From an uncultured Lachnospiraceae bacterium (GTDB lineage Bacteria; Bacillota; Clostridia; Lachnospirales; Lachnospiraceae), in contig CAMZDG010000010.1 of the NCBI GenBank assembly GCA_947305245.1, positions 31,896 to 95,895 of the forward strand: a stretch of 64,000 bases of DNA, in the 5' to 3' direction. A model generated the notes under the pieces. That model had not been told where the DNA came from and searched no databases. It was given only the letters and a program-made list of their open reading frames with translations. Each line of letters opens with the position of its first letter. The first letter of the stretch is position 1. Shown piece after piece: positions 41,935-50,210 of this stretch. Made by a program: the position numbers and the translations under genes.

Positions 41935-43826
41935 TCACCTCCATCCTCGAACCCAAAGCCTCCGTCAGGATCTGGCCGTTCCTTGTCATCGGCCGAAAGC
42001 CCGTCTCCTGAGATTGCCAGATAGTTCTTCGCCTGCTTCGTATACATGTCCGCGTACAGGCCCTTCCGGTCCATGAGCATGCGGTGCGTTCCGGCCTCCT
42101 TCACGGTGCCATCCGACAAAAGGTATACCCAGTCGGCATTCTGCACGGAGGATAACCTGTGCGAGATGAATACCAGCGTATGATCCGCACAGGTGTCGTA
42201 AATGTTGTCAAAGAGCGTCGCTTCCGCGATCGGATCCAGCGCGCTGCTGGGCTCGTCAAAGATCTTAAAAGGGCACTCCTTGACGAAAGCTCTCGCCACC
42301 ACGATCTTCTGGAATTCTCCGCCTGAGAGCACCGCGCCCTCGTCATCGAATTCATGCGTCAGCGTGGTCTGAATGCCCTTCGGCAGGCTCATCACCTTGT
42401 CATATGCGCCCGAAAGCCTTAGGGCCTCGCAAACCCTTTGCTCCTTCTCTTCCTCCGGGATCGCCTCGCCCATCACGACATTATCGAGCACCGACATGGA
42501 GAACATCCTGTGATCCTGAAATGCCGTGGCAAACAGGGCTCTGTACTTCTTTAAGTCATATTCCCGAATGTCCCTTCCATTCATGAAAATCTGGCCGGAG
42601 GTAGGATCATAAAACCGTAAAAGTAATTTGATCAGCGTTGTCTTTCCCGCACCATTATGTCCAACCAGCGCATAGGTCTTGCCGCCGCGAAACTCCATGT
42701 TCAGATGGGACAAAACCTCCTTGTCCTTATAAGAGAAGGACACGTCGCGAAACTCGATCGACTGGATCTCCGTGCCGGGATCTGCGCCGGCGGAATCCTC
42801 CGGGATCTTCTCCTTATACTCTAAGAAGGTCCGCAGATATTCGATGAACAGGCCATTCTTAAAGAGGCTCGTCAGAGACTCCGTAAAACCGATGAGGATC
42901 CATGTCGTAGAAACCATCATACTCGTGATCACGGCGAGTTCTGCAAGGGTCATGCTGTTGCTCACCAGCGTCCTGTATGCGCCGTAAATCAGCAGTCCCT
43001 CGAAAATAAAGGTGAAGGTGAACATGACGTACATCCAGTGAAGCACCATTGCCCGCTTCGTATACTTCCTCGTTACGTCCGCCAGTCCCGTAATGGCCTC
43101 ACGGTATTGCCGTCTCATCAGCGAGAACACGTCCGTCAGGCGCATTTCCTTCGCATATTCCGGAAGATACATCACGCGGTTGATATATGCGATGCGGCGG
43201 TTGTGCGGCGCCATGTCCTTATTTCTTGCGTAATCGATATGGCTGAGCTTTCTGTTAAACACGAAATTCCCGATGATGGGAAAGAGAATGAACAGGACGG
43301 AAATCTTATCCACCTGATACATGAATGCGAAGGCGCATACGCTGGCGATGGCTCCGAAAACCGTCTTAAAGACATCCTGCACCGTCGTCATGAGGCGCTG
43401 GTCCGCGTGCTCCATGGCGAGCGTATACTTATCATAGAAATCGCTGTTTTCAAAGCACTCCAGCTCCACGTTTCGGGACTTGCGAAACAGCTTTGTGTAG
43501 AGGCCCTTATTGACCTTCGCCTCGCTGACGGGAAAGACGTATCCCACGAGAACACGCTCATAAAAATTCATGAAACACATCACGACCGCAACAATCACGA
43601 CAAAGGTCATGATCGTTCCGAAGCTGTCGCCGTTCTCTAGCGAGTTGATGACATAGCGCATGAAAAATGCGCTGTAGAACAGCCACTCAAAGTATCCCAA
43701 AAACTGCATAATGCCTTGATGCACCACCAGCGACGGACAGATCCTTCTTAGGAGACGACAGGCGAACAAGTTATTCTGAACTGCCCTCGTTCTTGTGATC
43801 TCCCTCTTACTTGCTTTCTTTTCCAT
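41925..43826 (-). CDS. ABC exporter, fused permease-ATPase (first of a heterodimeric pair)
   Basis: 633 residues with six predicted membrane helices, Walker A GHNGAGKTTLIKLLLRF, signature LSGGEFQKIVVARA and Walker B FKIFDEPSSALDP. No peptidase domain. Start at ATG 43826 with AAAAGGAG ahead. The gene begins 30 bases after a strong terminator that closes the small peptide gene, so part of its expression would be readthrough. Expected to export the upstream peptide or a related substrate. Confidence 0.88.
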   Translation of the reverse strand: MEKKASKREITRTRAVQNNLFACRLLRRICPSLVVHQGIMQFLGYFEWLFYSAFFMRYVINSLENGDSFGTIMTFVVIVAVVMCFMNFYERVLVGYVFPVSEAKVNKGLYTKLFRKSRNVELECFENSDFYDKYTLAMEHADQRLMTTVQDVFKTVFGAIASVCAFAFMYQVDKISVLFILFPIIGNFVFNRKLSHIDYARNKDMAPHNRRIAYINRVMYLPEYAKEMRLTDVFSLMRRQYREAITGLADVTRKYTKRAMVLHWMYVMFTFTFIFEGLLIYGAYRTLVSNSMTLAELAVITSMMVSTTWILIGFTESLTSLFKNGLFIEYLRTFLEYKEKIPEDSAGADPGTEIQSIEFRDVSFSYKDKEVLSHLNMEFRGGKTYALVGHNGAGKTTLIKLLLRFYDPTSGQIFMNGRDIREYDLKKYRALFATAFQDHRMFSMSVLDNVVMGEAIPEEEKEQRVCEALRLSGAYDKVMSLPKGIQTTLTHEFDDEGAVLSGGEFQKIVVARAFVKECPFKIFDEPSSALDPIAEATLFDNIYDTCADHTLVFISHRLSSVQNADWVYLLSDGTVKEAGTHRMLMDRKGLYADMYTKQAKNYLAISGDGLSADDKERPDPDGGFGFEDGGEWA

Positions 43827-43855
43827 GATTAGCTCCTTTTGTCAATCCTTTATGT

Positions 43856-43892
43856 AAAAACCCCACTTACCTACGCGAGATAAGTGGGGTTT
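43856..43892 (-). terminator. Terminator between peptide gene and ABC exporter genes
   Basis: A 15-bp stem (arms 43858-43872 and 43878-43892, one mismatch or G-U) and a CGCGT loop, followed on the minus strand by five T. It starts 4 bases after the stop of the peptide gene and ends 30 bases before the first exporter gene. Confidence 0.88.
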
Positions 43893-43896
43893 CCTT

Positions 43897-44052
43897 TCAA
43901 CTCCATGTAAACTTAGGAATGGCACCGCCTGCCATCGTAAGAACCCTATCTCTTTTTTTCTGAATTTTGATATGAGAAATAAATCCATGGACGCAATAAA
44001 TGTTCACAGACTGCTTTTCGTTATATCTCATTTCAGACGCCAGAAACAGCAT
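43897..44052 (-). CDS. 51-residue peptide ahead of the ABC exporter pair (candidate exported peptide precursor)
   Basis: This short frame was found by reading the gap by eye. ATG 44052 follows AAAGGAG with a 7-base spacing. The product begins MLFLASEMRYNEKQS, contains a basic middle (KIQKKRDRV) and ends LTMAGGAIPKFTWS. The GG at 43-44 with Val and Met at -7 and -4 resembles a double-glycine leader end, which would release the octapeptide AIPKFTWS. A strong promoter (44130-44158) and a terminator (43856-43892) bracket the gene. Two ABC exporters follow. I know no family for it; alternatives are a leader peptide for attenuation or a spurious frame. Confidence 0.6.
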   Translation of the reverse strand: MLFLASEMRYNEKQSVNIYCVHGFISHIKIQKKRDRVLTMAGGAIPKFTWS

Positions 44053-44129
44053 TTCGGTTCTCCTTTCCAGGCCGCTTTGCCTATGATCGATCCGTTCTCA
44101 TTTTCTGAAAATCGGAAAATATTGGTATG

Positions 44130-44158
44130 AATATACTACACAATTTTCCATGTGTCAA
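44130..44158 (-). promoter_or_regulatory. Consensus sigma-A promoter of the peptide-ABC transcript
   Basis: On the minus strand TTGACA (44153-44158), a 17-bp spacer and TATATT (44130-44135). The predicted start is near 44123, giving a 70-base leader. A 13-bp palindrome ATTTTCTGAAAAT (44100-44112) lies in that leader and could be an operator. Confidence 0.8.
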
Positions 44159-44197
44159 CCCATATTTTGAAAAAAGTAAATCGATTTTCAAAATGGG
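44159..44197 (-). terminator. Hairpin behind the HD-GYP gene
   Basis: Arms at 44159-44172 and 44185-44197 (CCCAT plus TTTTGAAAA pairing with TTTTCAAAATGGG, one bulged A) lie 3 bases behind the HD-GYP stop and abut the -35 of the peptide promoter. There is no T-run after it on the minus strand, so termination is uncertain. Confidence 0.4.
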
Positions 44198-44200
44198 ATC

Positions 44201-45577
44201 CTACTCGTGCAGTTCATAGTTTTTATCCTCGTTCATGATCTCGATCATGGCGTTTGCCACCTTCCCGTCAAACTGCGTTCCGCTGTTCTTGATCAGTTCC
44301 TCGCGCACTCTGTCCTGCGTCAGATAGCTTCGATAGCTTCGGTTGGAAGTCATGGCGTCATACGTGTCCGCCACGGCAATGATCCTTGCCTCCAGCGGGA
44401 TAGCCTCACCCTTTTTATGATCGGGATAGCCTGTTCCGTCATAGCGCTCATGATGCCATCTCGCACCCATCACCAGATCCGGCCTGCTCTTGATCTCCGC
44501 CAGGATCTCGGAACCCATGCCCGGATGCCCCTTGATCACGTCATACTCTTCCTCAGTCAGCTTGCTGGGCTTGTTGATGATCTCATTGGGCACGCCGATC
44601 TTTCCAAGGTCATGCAACAGTCCCATGTAATAAATGTTCTCGCACTGTTCCTCGGAAAGTCCCATCCGCTCCGCGATCATCTTGGAATATTTCGCAACAC
44701 GGATGGAATGACCCTTCGTATATTCATCCTTGGCATCGATGGTATGCGCCAGCGCTTCCATCACTTCCACGGAAAGCTCCTTGATCTCCTTTTGCGCCTT
44801 GATCGCTTCGTTCATGTATTTAATGTTACGGACGATGATCGAAAATGCTATGATCAGCACCAGCGTGACAAAGAGGCTGGGATAAAGGATCAGGTCCTGC
44901 TGCATGCGTAAGTACTTGAACATGCCTCGCAAGAACTCAAAAAAGGGCGTCATCAATTCCGGATCCATGACTTCTCTTAATTCGACAAGCGCGTCAGTGA
45001 GGCTTTCAGGCGCATGAGTAAGATTGAACAAGTACATGAGAAGGGCATACATGGAGGAATTAAAAAGATAGGTCAGGGCCGGCAGAATAATAAAGGATCT
45101 GGCGTTCGTCACCTGTCTCTCCCGCGTCAGCTCTGAGGCAGGGCGGACCGTAATGACGTAAAACAGGATCTGAAGGAACAGATAAGTAAAGAATGGCACC
45201 AGGGTTTCCGAGAGGATCACGGTAATGAAGCTCGGAACCAACATCACGGAACACAGATAGATGAATACGGACATGGAGGAATTTCGCGCACGCATCAGCT
45301 TTACGTAGAAAAACATAAGAAGGAGGTTTACGACAAACTGAATCACGAAGTTCGCCAACGCGTTCCCCATGGTGGCTTCAAAATTCGCATAATCACCAAA
45401 GTCCGGTATGATCGCAAGGACGATCATGTATGCAACAAAGCATCCTACCGAAGGCGAAAGGAGAAAAGTCAAAATGGCCTTTGGAATGGTCAGCTTTTCC
45501 AAAAAGCATTTTCTGCTTATGATCACAAAAAAGACGGCTCCGATCAAGTAAAGTGATAAATTCAGATCCGTTATCAT
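44201..45577 (-). CDS. HD-GYP-domain protein with N-terminal membrane region
   Basis: 458 residues. The first about 250 residues contain six or seven hydrophobic helices and a short coiled segment (NEAIKAQKEIKELSVEV). The HD-GYP domain follows: GHSIRVAKYSKMIAERMG, LLHDLGKIGVPNEI, KGHPGMGSEI, and HHERYDGTGYPDHKKGE. This domain degrades cyclic di-GMP. It is the last gene of a minus-strand set with a glycosidase-like protein and an esterase-like protein, and a GGDEF-containing regulator stands at the other end of the set. Confidence 0.9.
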   Translation of the reverse strand: MITDLNLSLYLIGAVFFVIISRKCFLEKLTIPKAILTFLLSPSVGCFVAYMIVLAIIPDFGDYANFEATMGNALANFVIQFVVNLLLMFFYVKLMRARNSSMSVFIYLCSVMLVPSFITVILSETLVPFFTYLFLQILFYVITVRPASELTRERQVTNARSFIILPALTYLFNSSMYALLMYLFNLTHAPESLTDALVELREVMDPELMTPFFEFLRGMFKYLRMQQDLILYPSLFVTLVLIIAFSIIVRNIKYMNEAIKAQKEIKELSVEVMEALAHTIDAKDEYTKGHSIRVAKYSKMIAERMGLSEEQCENIYYMGLLHDLGKIGVPNEIINKPSKLTEEEYDVIKGHPGMGSEILAEIKSRPDLVMGARWHHERYDGTGYPDHKKGEAIPLEARIIAVADTYDAMTSNRSYRSYLTQDRVREELIKNSGTQFDGKVANAMIEIMNEDKNYELHE

Positions 45578-45625
45578 GTCACTTGTCCTCCTGACTGATC
45601 TCCCTTACGTCCCTCCGATAAAGGA

Positions 45626-47224
45626 TTATCTTGTAAATTGTGAAATAAACTTCCAGGCGTTCTCATTGGTGTGATGCCTGCACTCATGCACCTGGCCGCT
45701 GATGCTGGCAAAGGCCGTGCGGCAAACGCCGTCTTCGCTGTCATAATAACGAATGGTGAGGATGCTCCCTCTCGTCTCATCCGGGATCTTCTCCACGCGA
45801 TCGCCAGCGATGCCGTAGATGGGATCCTCCCACTTGTCCTTATCCGCATAAGAGATCGCGCCAAAGTCCTTCTTCACCTTGTTGACCTTTGTCGCATACT
45901 GCACTCTCTCGAGACCGGACTCTGCCTGGAACGGAAGCTCGGGCAGATGAGACTTCTCGCCGCCGGAATAGAAGATCGGCACGGGGATCGTCTCGTTGAT
46001 GCCGTCCTCTAAGTTCTTTCCGAACATATTGCCGCGTACAGGGAAGAGTGCGCTCGCGGGCGCAAGGCCTGCGAACATCTCCGGGAACTCCTGGAACATG
46101 TCCCAAGACTTTCCGCTTCCCATGGAAAAGCCCGTGCCATAAATGCGACGTGCGTCCACGGGATAACGCTTCTTTAACTCTTCGATCAGCTGCGCAGCCT
46201 CAGCGGCAGGCACGTCCTGATGATTGTCCAGCGCCACGTAGAGGAATCCGTAACGATGACAGATCTCCCACCAGCCCGACACGAAGGTCAGGAACATGGA
46301 AGAATCTCCGCCGCCGTGAAAGCCCACGAGGAGCGGCACGGGGCCATTCTTAAACGCGTCATTGTTATAATAAGCGAAGTAACCAACCTTATGCTCCTTG
46401 GTTCCCTTATACTTGCCAAAATTGTTGGGAGACGTCTGAACGGTTACGCAGCCTGCCTCCTCCGTCATGTCAAGGGCTTCGAAATCCGGCTCGATCTCCA
46501 TCACGCCGCACCACATCTTGAACTTGCGGACAAAGGCCTTGAAATCTGCCTTGTAATCTGCCTTGTCCTTGATCAAAAGATTCTCGCAGCCTGCAAGCGC
46601 ATCGTTCACTTCCTTGGAATTGCCGACGCTGATGATGCCGATGTCCTTGCGCTCCGGCGCAGGGATCACGCTAAGCCTCTCCATGGAAACACATGCCGCG
46701 GTAATCTCGCCGGGGCCCCAAAGATACTCGCCCTGTAAGGTCTTAAGCAGGTTCTTTGCCACGTAATCTGCGGACTCACCATAGCTGTAGATGTCAGCCC
46801 TGAAGATCGCGCCGCGGATAAAGTAACCCTTGAACTGTCTCGTAAAGAAATCCATGATCGATGCGATGCCGTCTTCATAATCAGGATTCATCTTTACTTC
46901 CGCGATCAGGGATGCATATAAATCTTCGGGTGCATTCTTCCAGCCACCCTCTGCCGTCGGATAGATGAACAGAACGGAAGAGTCCACTGCAGAAGCAATG
47001 TCAGCAAGGCCGCTCTCCTTTGCGAACGCGATGGCTTCCTCCATGGTCTGCTTCTTCTCCTCAAAGATCAAAAGGAGCGGAGCGCGGAAGGTATAATTAT
47101 TCACCTTACCGTCAATGTCCGTCGCCGGCACAAATGCCTTCAGATAAAACTTCTCATAAGTATGCTCCCAATACTTTCCGCCGTCTTCCATCTTGGTAAC
47201 GACGGGTCTTTCCATCATAGCCAT
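45626..47224 (-). CDS. Alpha/beta hydrolase with two related halves (esterase-like)
   Basis: 532 residues, no signal peptide. The C-terminal half has oxyanion-region [12 protein letters not shown], nucleophile elbow [15 protein letters not shown] (Ser in GFSMG), LAPASALFP, and a late His-rich [12 protein letters not shown]. The N-terminal half has alpha/beta-hydrolase-like strands and an [13 protein letters not shown] block, which might be a degenerate nucleophile elbow. PHB-depolymerase/feruloyl-esterase-like proteins share the C-terminal motifs. It lies between the glycosidase-like gene and the HD-GYP gene. Confidence 0.75.
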   Translation of the reverse strand: MAMMERPVVTKMEDGGKYWEHTYEKFYLKAFVPATDIDGKVNNYTFRAPLLLIFEEKKQTMEEAIAFAKESGLADIASAVDSSVLFIYPTAEGGWKNAPEDLYASLIAEVKMNPDYEDGIASIMDFFTRQFKGYFIRGAIFRADIYSYGESADYVAKNLLKTLQGEYLWGPGEITAACVSMERLSVIPAPERKDIGIISVGNSKEVNDALAGCENLLIKDKADYKADFKAFVRKFKMWCGVMEIEPDFEALDMTEEAGCVTVQTSPNNFGKYKGTKEHKVGYFAYYNNDAFKNGPVPLLVGFHGGGDSSMFLTFVSGWWEICHRYGFLYVALDNHQDVPAAEAAQLIEELKKRYPVDARRIYGTGFSMGSGKSWDMFQEFPEMFAGLAPASALFPVRGNMFGKNLEDGINETIPVPIFYSGGEKSHLPELPFQAESGLERVQYATKVNKVKKDFGAISYADKDKWEDPIYGIAGDRVEKIPDETRGSILTIRYYDSEDGVCRTAFASISGQVHECRHHTNENAWKFISQFTR

Positions 47225-47314
47225 AAGACACCTCCTAAACAGAATTTGGTAATTCGTTTTACTCCATTATTATGCAATATTTTCAGCATTCCGTCAACCA
47301 GATTGCGTTGTCTC

Positions 47315-49066
47315 TTACGACGGTACGTCCGCTTCTTCCCAGCGGTATTTCTTGATGAAACCTGGTTGCAGGATCACCTCTGCCAAATATTCCGTCCATT
47401 CTCCAAAATAGGAACGATGATGGATCTCTATGGCGGGGATCTTATGGCCCGTCTGCGCGTCCACCAAGGCCTTCACTTTCTTTCCCGTCCTCACCGTCAC
47501 CTTGTCCGCGCGGTTATCTCCCTTGACGTAACGATATAGGATCATGCTGCCGTCCTCATAAGTAAAGCAGGAGAACAACCTTCCGGTCACGTAATCCGTG
47601 CCGCAAAGCACCTTCTTAACCACGTCGATCACAGACTTCGGCACTTGATAAAGGTCGCTGTCATTCTCGGGGATCGCCATAATAAATAGCCTTCCTTTTC
47701 CATAAGTGCTGCGCAGGAACAGGGAAGCATGCAGATCTCCGCTGCCTCCGTTCAGAAGGGACCACGAATCATTGTTCCCGTGCACGATCTCCGGGAATAA
47801 AACGGGATTTCGGTGCTCTGCATATCCCGCCGGTTCTCCCGTTACGTGATAGCGCGTCACGGCATATTTGCGCCCGGTGAGCCTTGCCTCCGTGAGTCCG
47901 GCCGCCCTAAGCGCATCACCTGCTTCCCGAAGGAATCCCGTCGTGATCACGGCGTCTCCGCCCTGCTCTACGAAGCGTTGCAATTTCGTGATAACGTCCG
48001 GATCGGCGAGCGAGCTCTCCGTCAGGAAGATGCGCTTTGCCTCCTCGGGGAAGAACGGTGTCGGCTCGATCGGCATTCCCAGCATGCCAAGGCGCATTTC
48101 CAGATGATTTTCGCCGCTTGATGCAAACGGGATATACGTCGGTATGCCAACCGGCTTTCCTACGCCTTCCATCATCTGGTCGATCTTTTTCAGCTGCAGG
48201 CCCATGGCTGCGACGTAAGGATTGTCGATCAGATCCGCCCACATAAAGTGCATCAGCTCCTTTGCGCCTGCGAATGCCGTGAGATATGCCTGCTCCAGAT
48301 ATCTGTCGATCGACCAGCACTGATAGGTGTCAAACCATCCGCCGCCGTTCCTTCCGGGCCATGCATTGTCAAAGTAGCGCATCAGGGAATAGCTCAGATA
48401 CTCCGGCAGATGCTGATCCGTGTAGGAGGCGCTTCTCGTCTCCGTTCCGGTATAGGTGGCATCGAATATGTCCCTTTGTACCTCGGGCACATATCCCGTA
48501 AAGTGATAGGACTCCCGCCAGTTCGGGTACTTGATGACTACCTTCACCTTCGGATTCACTTCCTTCATCGGCTTTACGACTAAATTCTCTGAAACATCCT
48601 GCATGAGTTCTCTGCGGAAGGTCACCCAGTCACGGTCTCCCTTCGCCTTGATACAACTCGCGCAGCTACAATTCGTAAAATAAAAATCATCCAATATGAT
48701 CTCGTCAAAGAGCCTTGCAGCCTCCTTCGAGATTTCGACCAGGCGCTTTCGCATGGCAGCGTCCGTATAACAAAACGTGCCAAAGAGCCTTTGCTTCCCC
48801 GGCTCTGACCCTTCAATGTCTCCAATGATCGTGGTCATTCCGCCCGAGACTTCCACGCCCTTACCAACAAAAAACGCCTTGATCATTTCTATCTGAGACG
48901 GATCCACGTCGCAGTCGCCACGGTGCGTCTCCAGATAAATCTTGTCAAGGCCAATATACTTCTCAAGGAAATCATATTCCTTGGATAGCTTTTCCTCCGT
49001 GAATGCCTTCGCAACCGCCGCAGGAACGTAAACCACCGTTTTAAAATTCTGAAAATGTTTTCCCAT
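47315..49066 (-). CDS. Putative glycoside-hydrolase-like TIM-barrel protein
   Basis: 583 residues. N-terminal barrel-like segments with IILDDFYFTNCSCASC (possible catalytic acidic residues and a Cys pair), VKVVIKYPNW and HFMWADLIDNPY, then a domain with GGDAVITTGFLRE and NPVLFPEIVHGNNDSW reminiscent of beta-galactosidase trimerisation domains, and a C-terminal beta-rich part. No signal peptide. The GH family cannot be named by eye. It is divergent from an AraC-type regulator 271 bp away. Confidence 0.6.
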   Translation of the reverse strand: MGKHFQNFKTVVYVPAAVAKAFTEEKLSKEYDFLEKYIGLDKIYLETHRGDCDVDPSQIEMIKAFFVGKGVEVSGGMTTIIGDIEGSEPGKQRLFGTFCYTDAAMRKRLVEISKEAARLFDEIILDDFYFTNCSCASCIKAKGDRDWVTFRRELMQDVSENLVVKPMKEVNPKVKVVIKYPNWRESYHFTGYVPEVQRDIFDATYTGTETRSASYTDQHLPEYLSYSLMRYFDNAWPGRNGGGWFDTYQCWSIDRYLEQAYLTAFAGAKELMHFMWADLIDNPYVAAMGLQLKKIDQMMEGVGKPVGIPTYIPFASSGENHLEMRLGMLGMPIEPTPFFPEEAKRIFLTESSLADPDVITKLQRFVEQGGDAVITTGFLREAGDALRAAGLTEARLTGRKYAVTRYHVTGEPAGYAEHRNPVLFPEIVHGNNDSWSLLNGGSGDLHASLFLRSTYGKGRLFIMAIPENDSDLYQVPKSVIDVVKKVLCGTDYVTGRLFSCFTYEDGSMILYRYVKGDNRADKVTVRTGKKVKALVDAQTGHKIPAIEIHHRSYFGEWTEYLAEVILQPGFIKKYRWEEADVPS

Positions 49067-49337
49067 AAGCCCTCCTGTGATACCTTCACTTCTTCCGTGT
49101 TACCGTAAAATGCCTTCCTTCTCATCATACCTTATGTTTCCTTCTCCTTCCACCTATTTTTTGTGTTTTATGACACGTTTTTCTATTTCATGCGAATCCT
49201 GACCCAAGAAAAATTTTACTCAAAAAATCAAGACGGATCTCAAAACCTCTGCTATACTAAAGTTACAATCGATTGATTCCTAGGAATGCACCGAAGGGGT
49301 ACCGCAAATATCCCTTCCACAAAAAGGAGATCTAAAA

Positions 49338-50159
49338 ATGAGTAAACTGGAGCTTTTGGCCGAAGCGCTGGAATACGTGGAACAACACCTGCAGGAGGAC
49401 CTTCACACGGAGGACATTGCCGCGGCCTGCTACTGTTCCAAATCAACCATCGAAAAACTGTTTCGTCAGTTAAGTCACACCTCCGTGCGAGATTACGTGA
49501 TCCGCAGGAGAATGACAAAGGCTGCGCGAATGCTGGTAGAACACCCTGAGATGAACCTTTTGGACGTTGCCCTGACCTTTGGCTACTCCAGCAATGAGGC
49601 GTTCACGAGGGTCTTCTGCCAGACCTGGAACTGTTTGCCTTCCAAGTATCGCGAAAACAAGCGCGTGCTGGAATTGTATCCAAGGTTCCACGTGTCCTTG
49701 GAATCAGGAGAGGAGAAAACTATGAGTAGAAGAAAATTTGACATTAGTGAATTATATGATCTTTTTCAGAGCAGAAAGAATTGCTGGTTTGTATGCTGTG
49801 ACATCAATCATCTCGTACCCATCAACGAGATTTCCATCAAGGCTGGCGACCTTGCGATCTTGACCAGTCTGCAGCGGATGGAAGCCGTTGCCGGAGAGGA
49901 TGACGTCATCTTCCGCATCGGCGGGGATGAGTTCGTGATGCTGACAAGCAGCGAGGACGAGGCTTACGCCAAGGGACTTGCGGAGGAAATCTTGTCCCAC
50001 AACGGCGAGCCCATTGATTTCGAGGGCAGGCAGATCCCTCTGTCCCTCTACGCAGGCATCGTGAAGCTCGGCAAGAAGGTGGGTCGCTACAGCGAGATGT
50101 TCACCGAACTCCAGTCCGTGATCATGCAGGCGAAGTACGATGCGAACAGCGCCAACTGA
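49338..50159 (+). CDS. AraC-family regulator fused to a GGDEF domain
   Basis: 273 residues. Residues 1-105 are an AraC/XylS HTH (IAAACYCSKSTIEKLFRQL and TFGYSSNEAFTRVFC). Residues 110-140 are a linker and 145-265 a GGDEF-type domain: CDINHLVPINEISIKAGDLAI, then the intact RIGGDEFVML (GGDEF at 195-199) and SLYAGIVKL. The upstream I-site RxxD is absent and the usual Lys and Gly of the KIND-GH segment are changed, so cyclase activity is uncertain. Start behind AAAAAGGAG. Regulates, most plausibly, the divergent glycosidase-esterase set. Confidence 0.85.
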   Translation: MSKLELLAEALEYVEQHLQEDLHTEDIAAACYCSKSTIEKLFRQLSHTSVRDYVIRRRMTKAARMLVEHPEMNLLDVALTFGYSSNEAFTRVFCQTWNCLPSKYRENKRVLELYPRFHVSLESGEEKTMSRRKFDISELYDLFQSRKNCWFVCCDINHLVPINEISIKAGDLAILTSLQRMEAVAGEDDVIFRIGGDEFVMLTSSEDEAYAKGLAEEILSHNGEPIDFEGRQIPLSLYAGIVKLGKKVGRYSEMFTELQSVIMQAKYDANSAN

Positions 50160-50164
50160 TCCCC

Positions 50165-50202
50165 AAAGCCTTCCTCGGATCGTACGCGGGGAAGGCTTTT
50201 TT
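50165..50202 (+). terminator. Rho-independent terminator after the AraC-GGDEF gene
   Basis: A 10-bp perfect stem (AAAGCCTTCC, 50165-50174, with GGAAGGCTTT, 50190-50199) followed by more T. It may also end the converging M56 gene. Confidence 0.85.
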
Positions 50203-50210
50203 ATGGTTTC

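Noticed and set aside
41925..43826. Peptidase-containing (C39) bacteriocin ABC exporter
   Set aside because: The N-terminus goes directly into membrane helices without the QxxxxDCxxA-type peptidase motif.
43840..43980. A 47-codon frame starting near 43988 in another register and running through the terminator
   Set aside because: It lacks a ribosome binding site and ignores the terminator; the 51-codon frame with AAAGGAG fits better.
43856..44123. Riboswitch, T-box or 6S-like RNA in the leader of the ABC exporters
   Set aside because: No known motif such as a T-box bulge, S-box or purine-type core could be recognised, and a coding frame explains the stretch.
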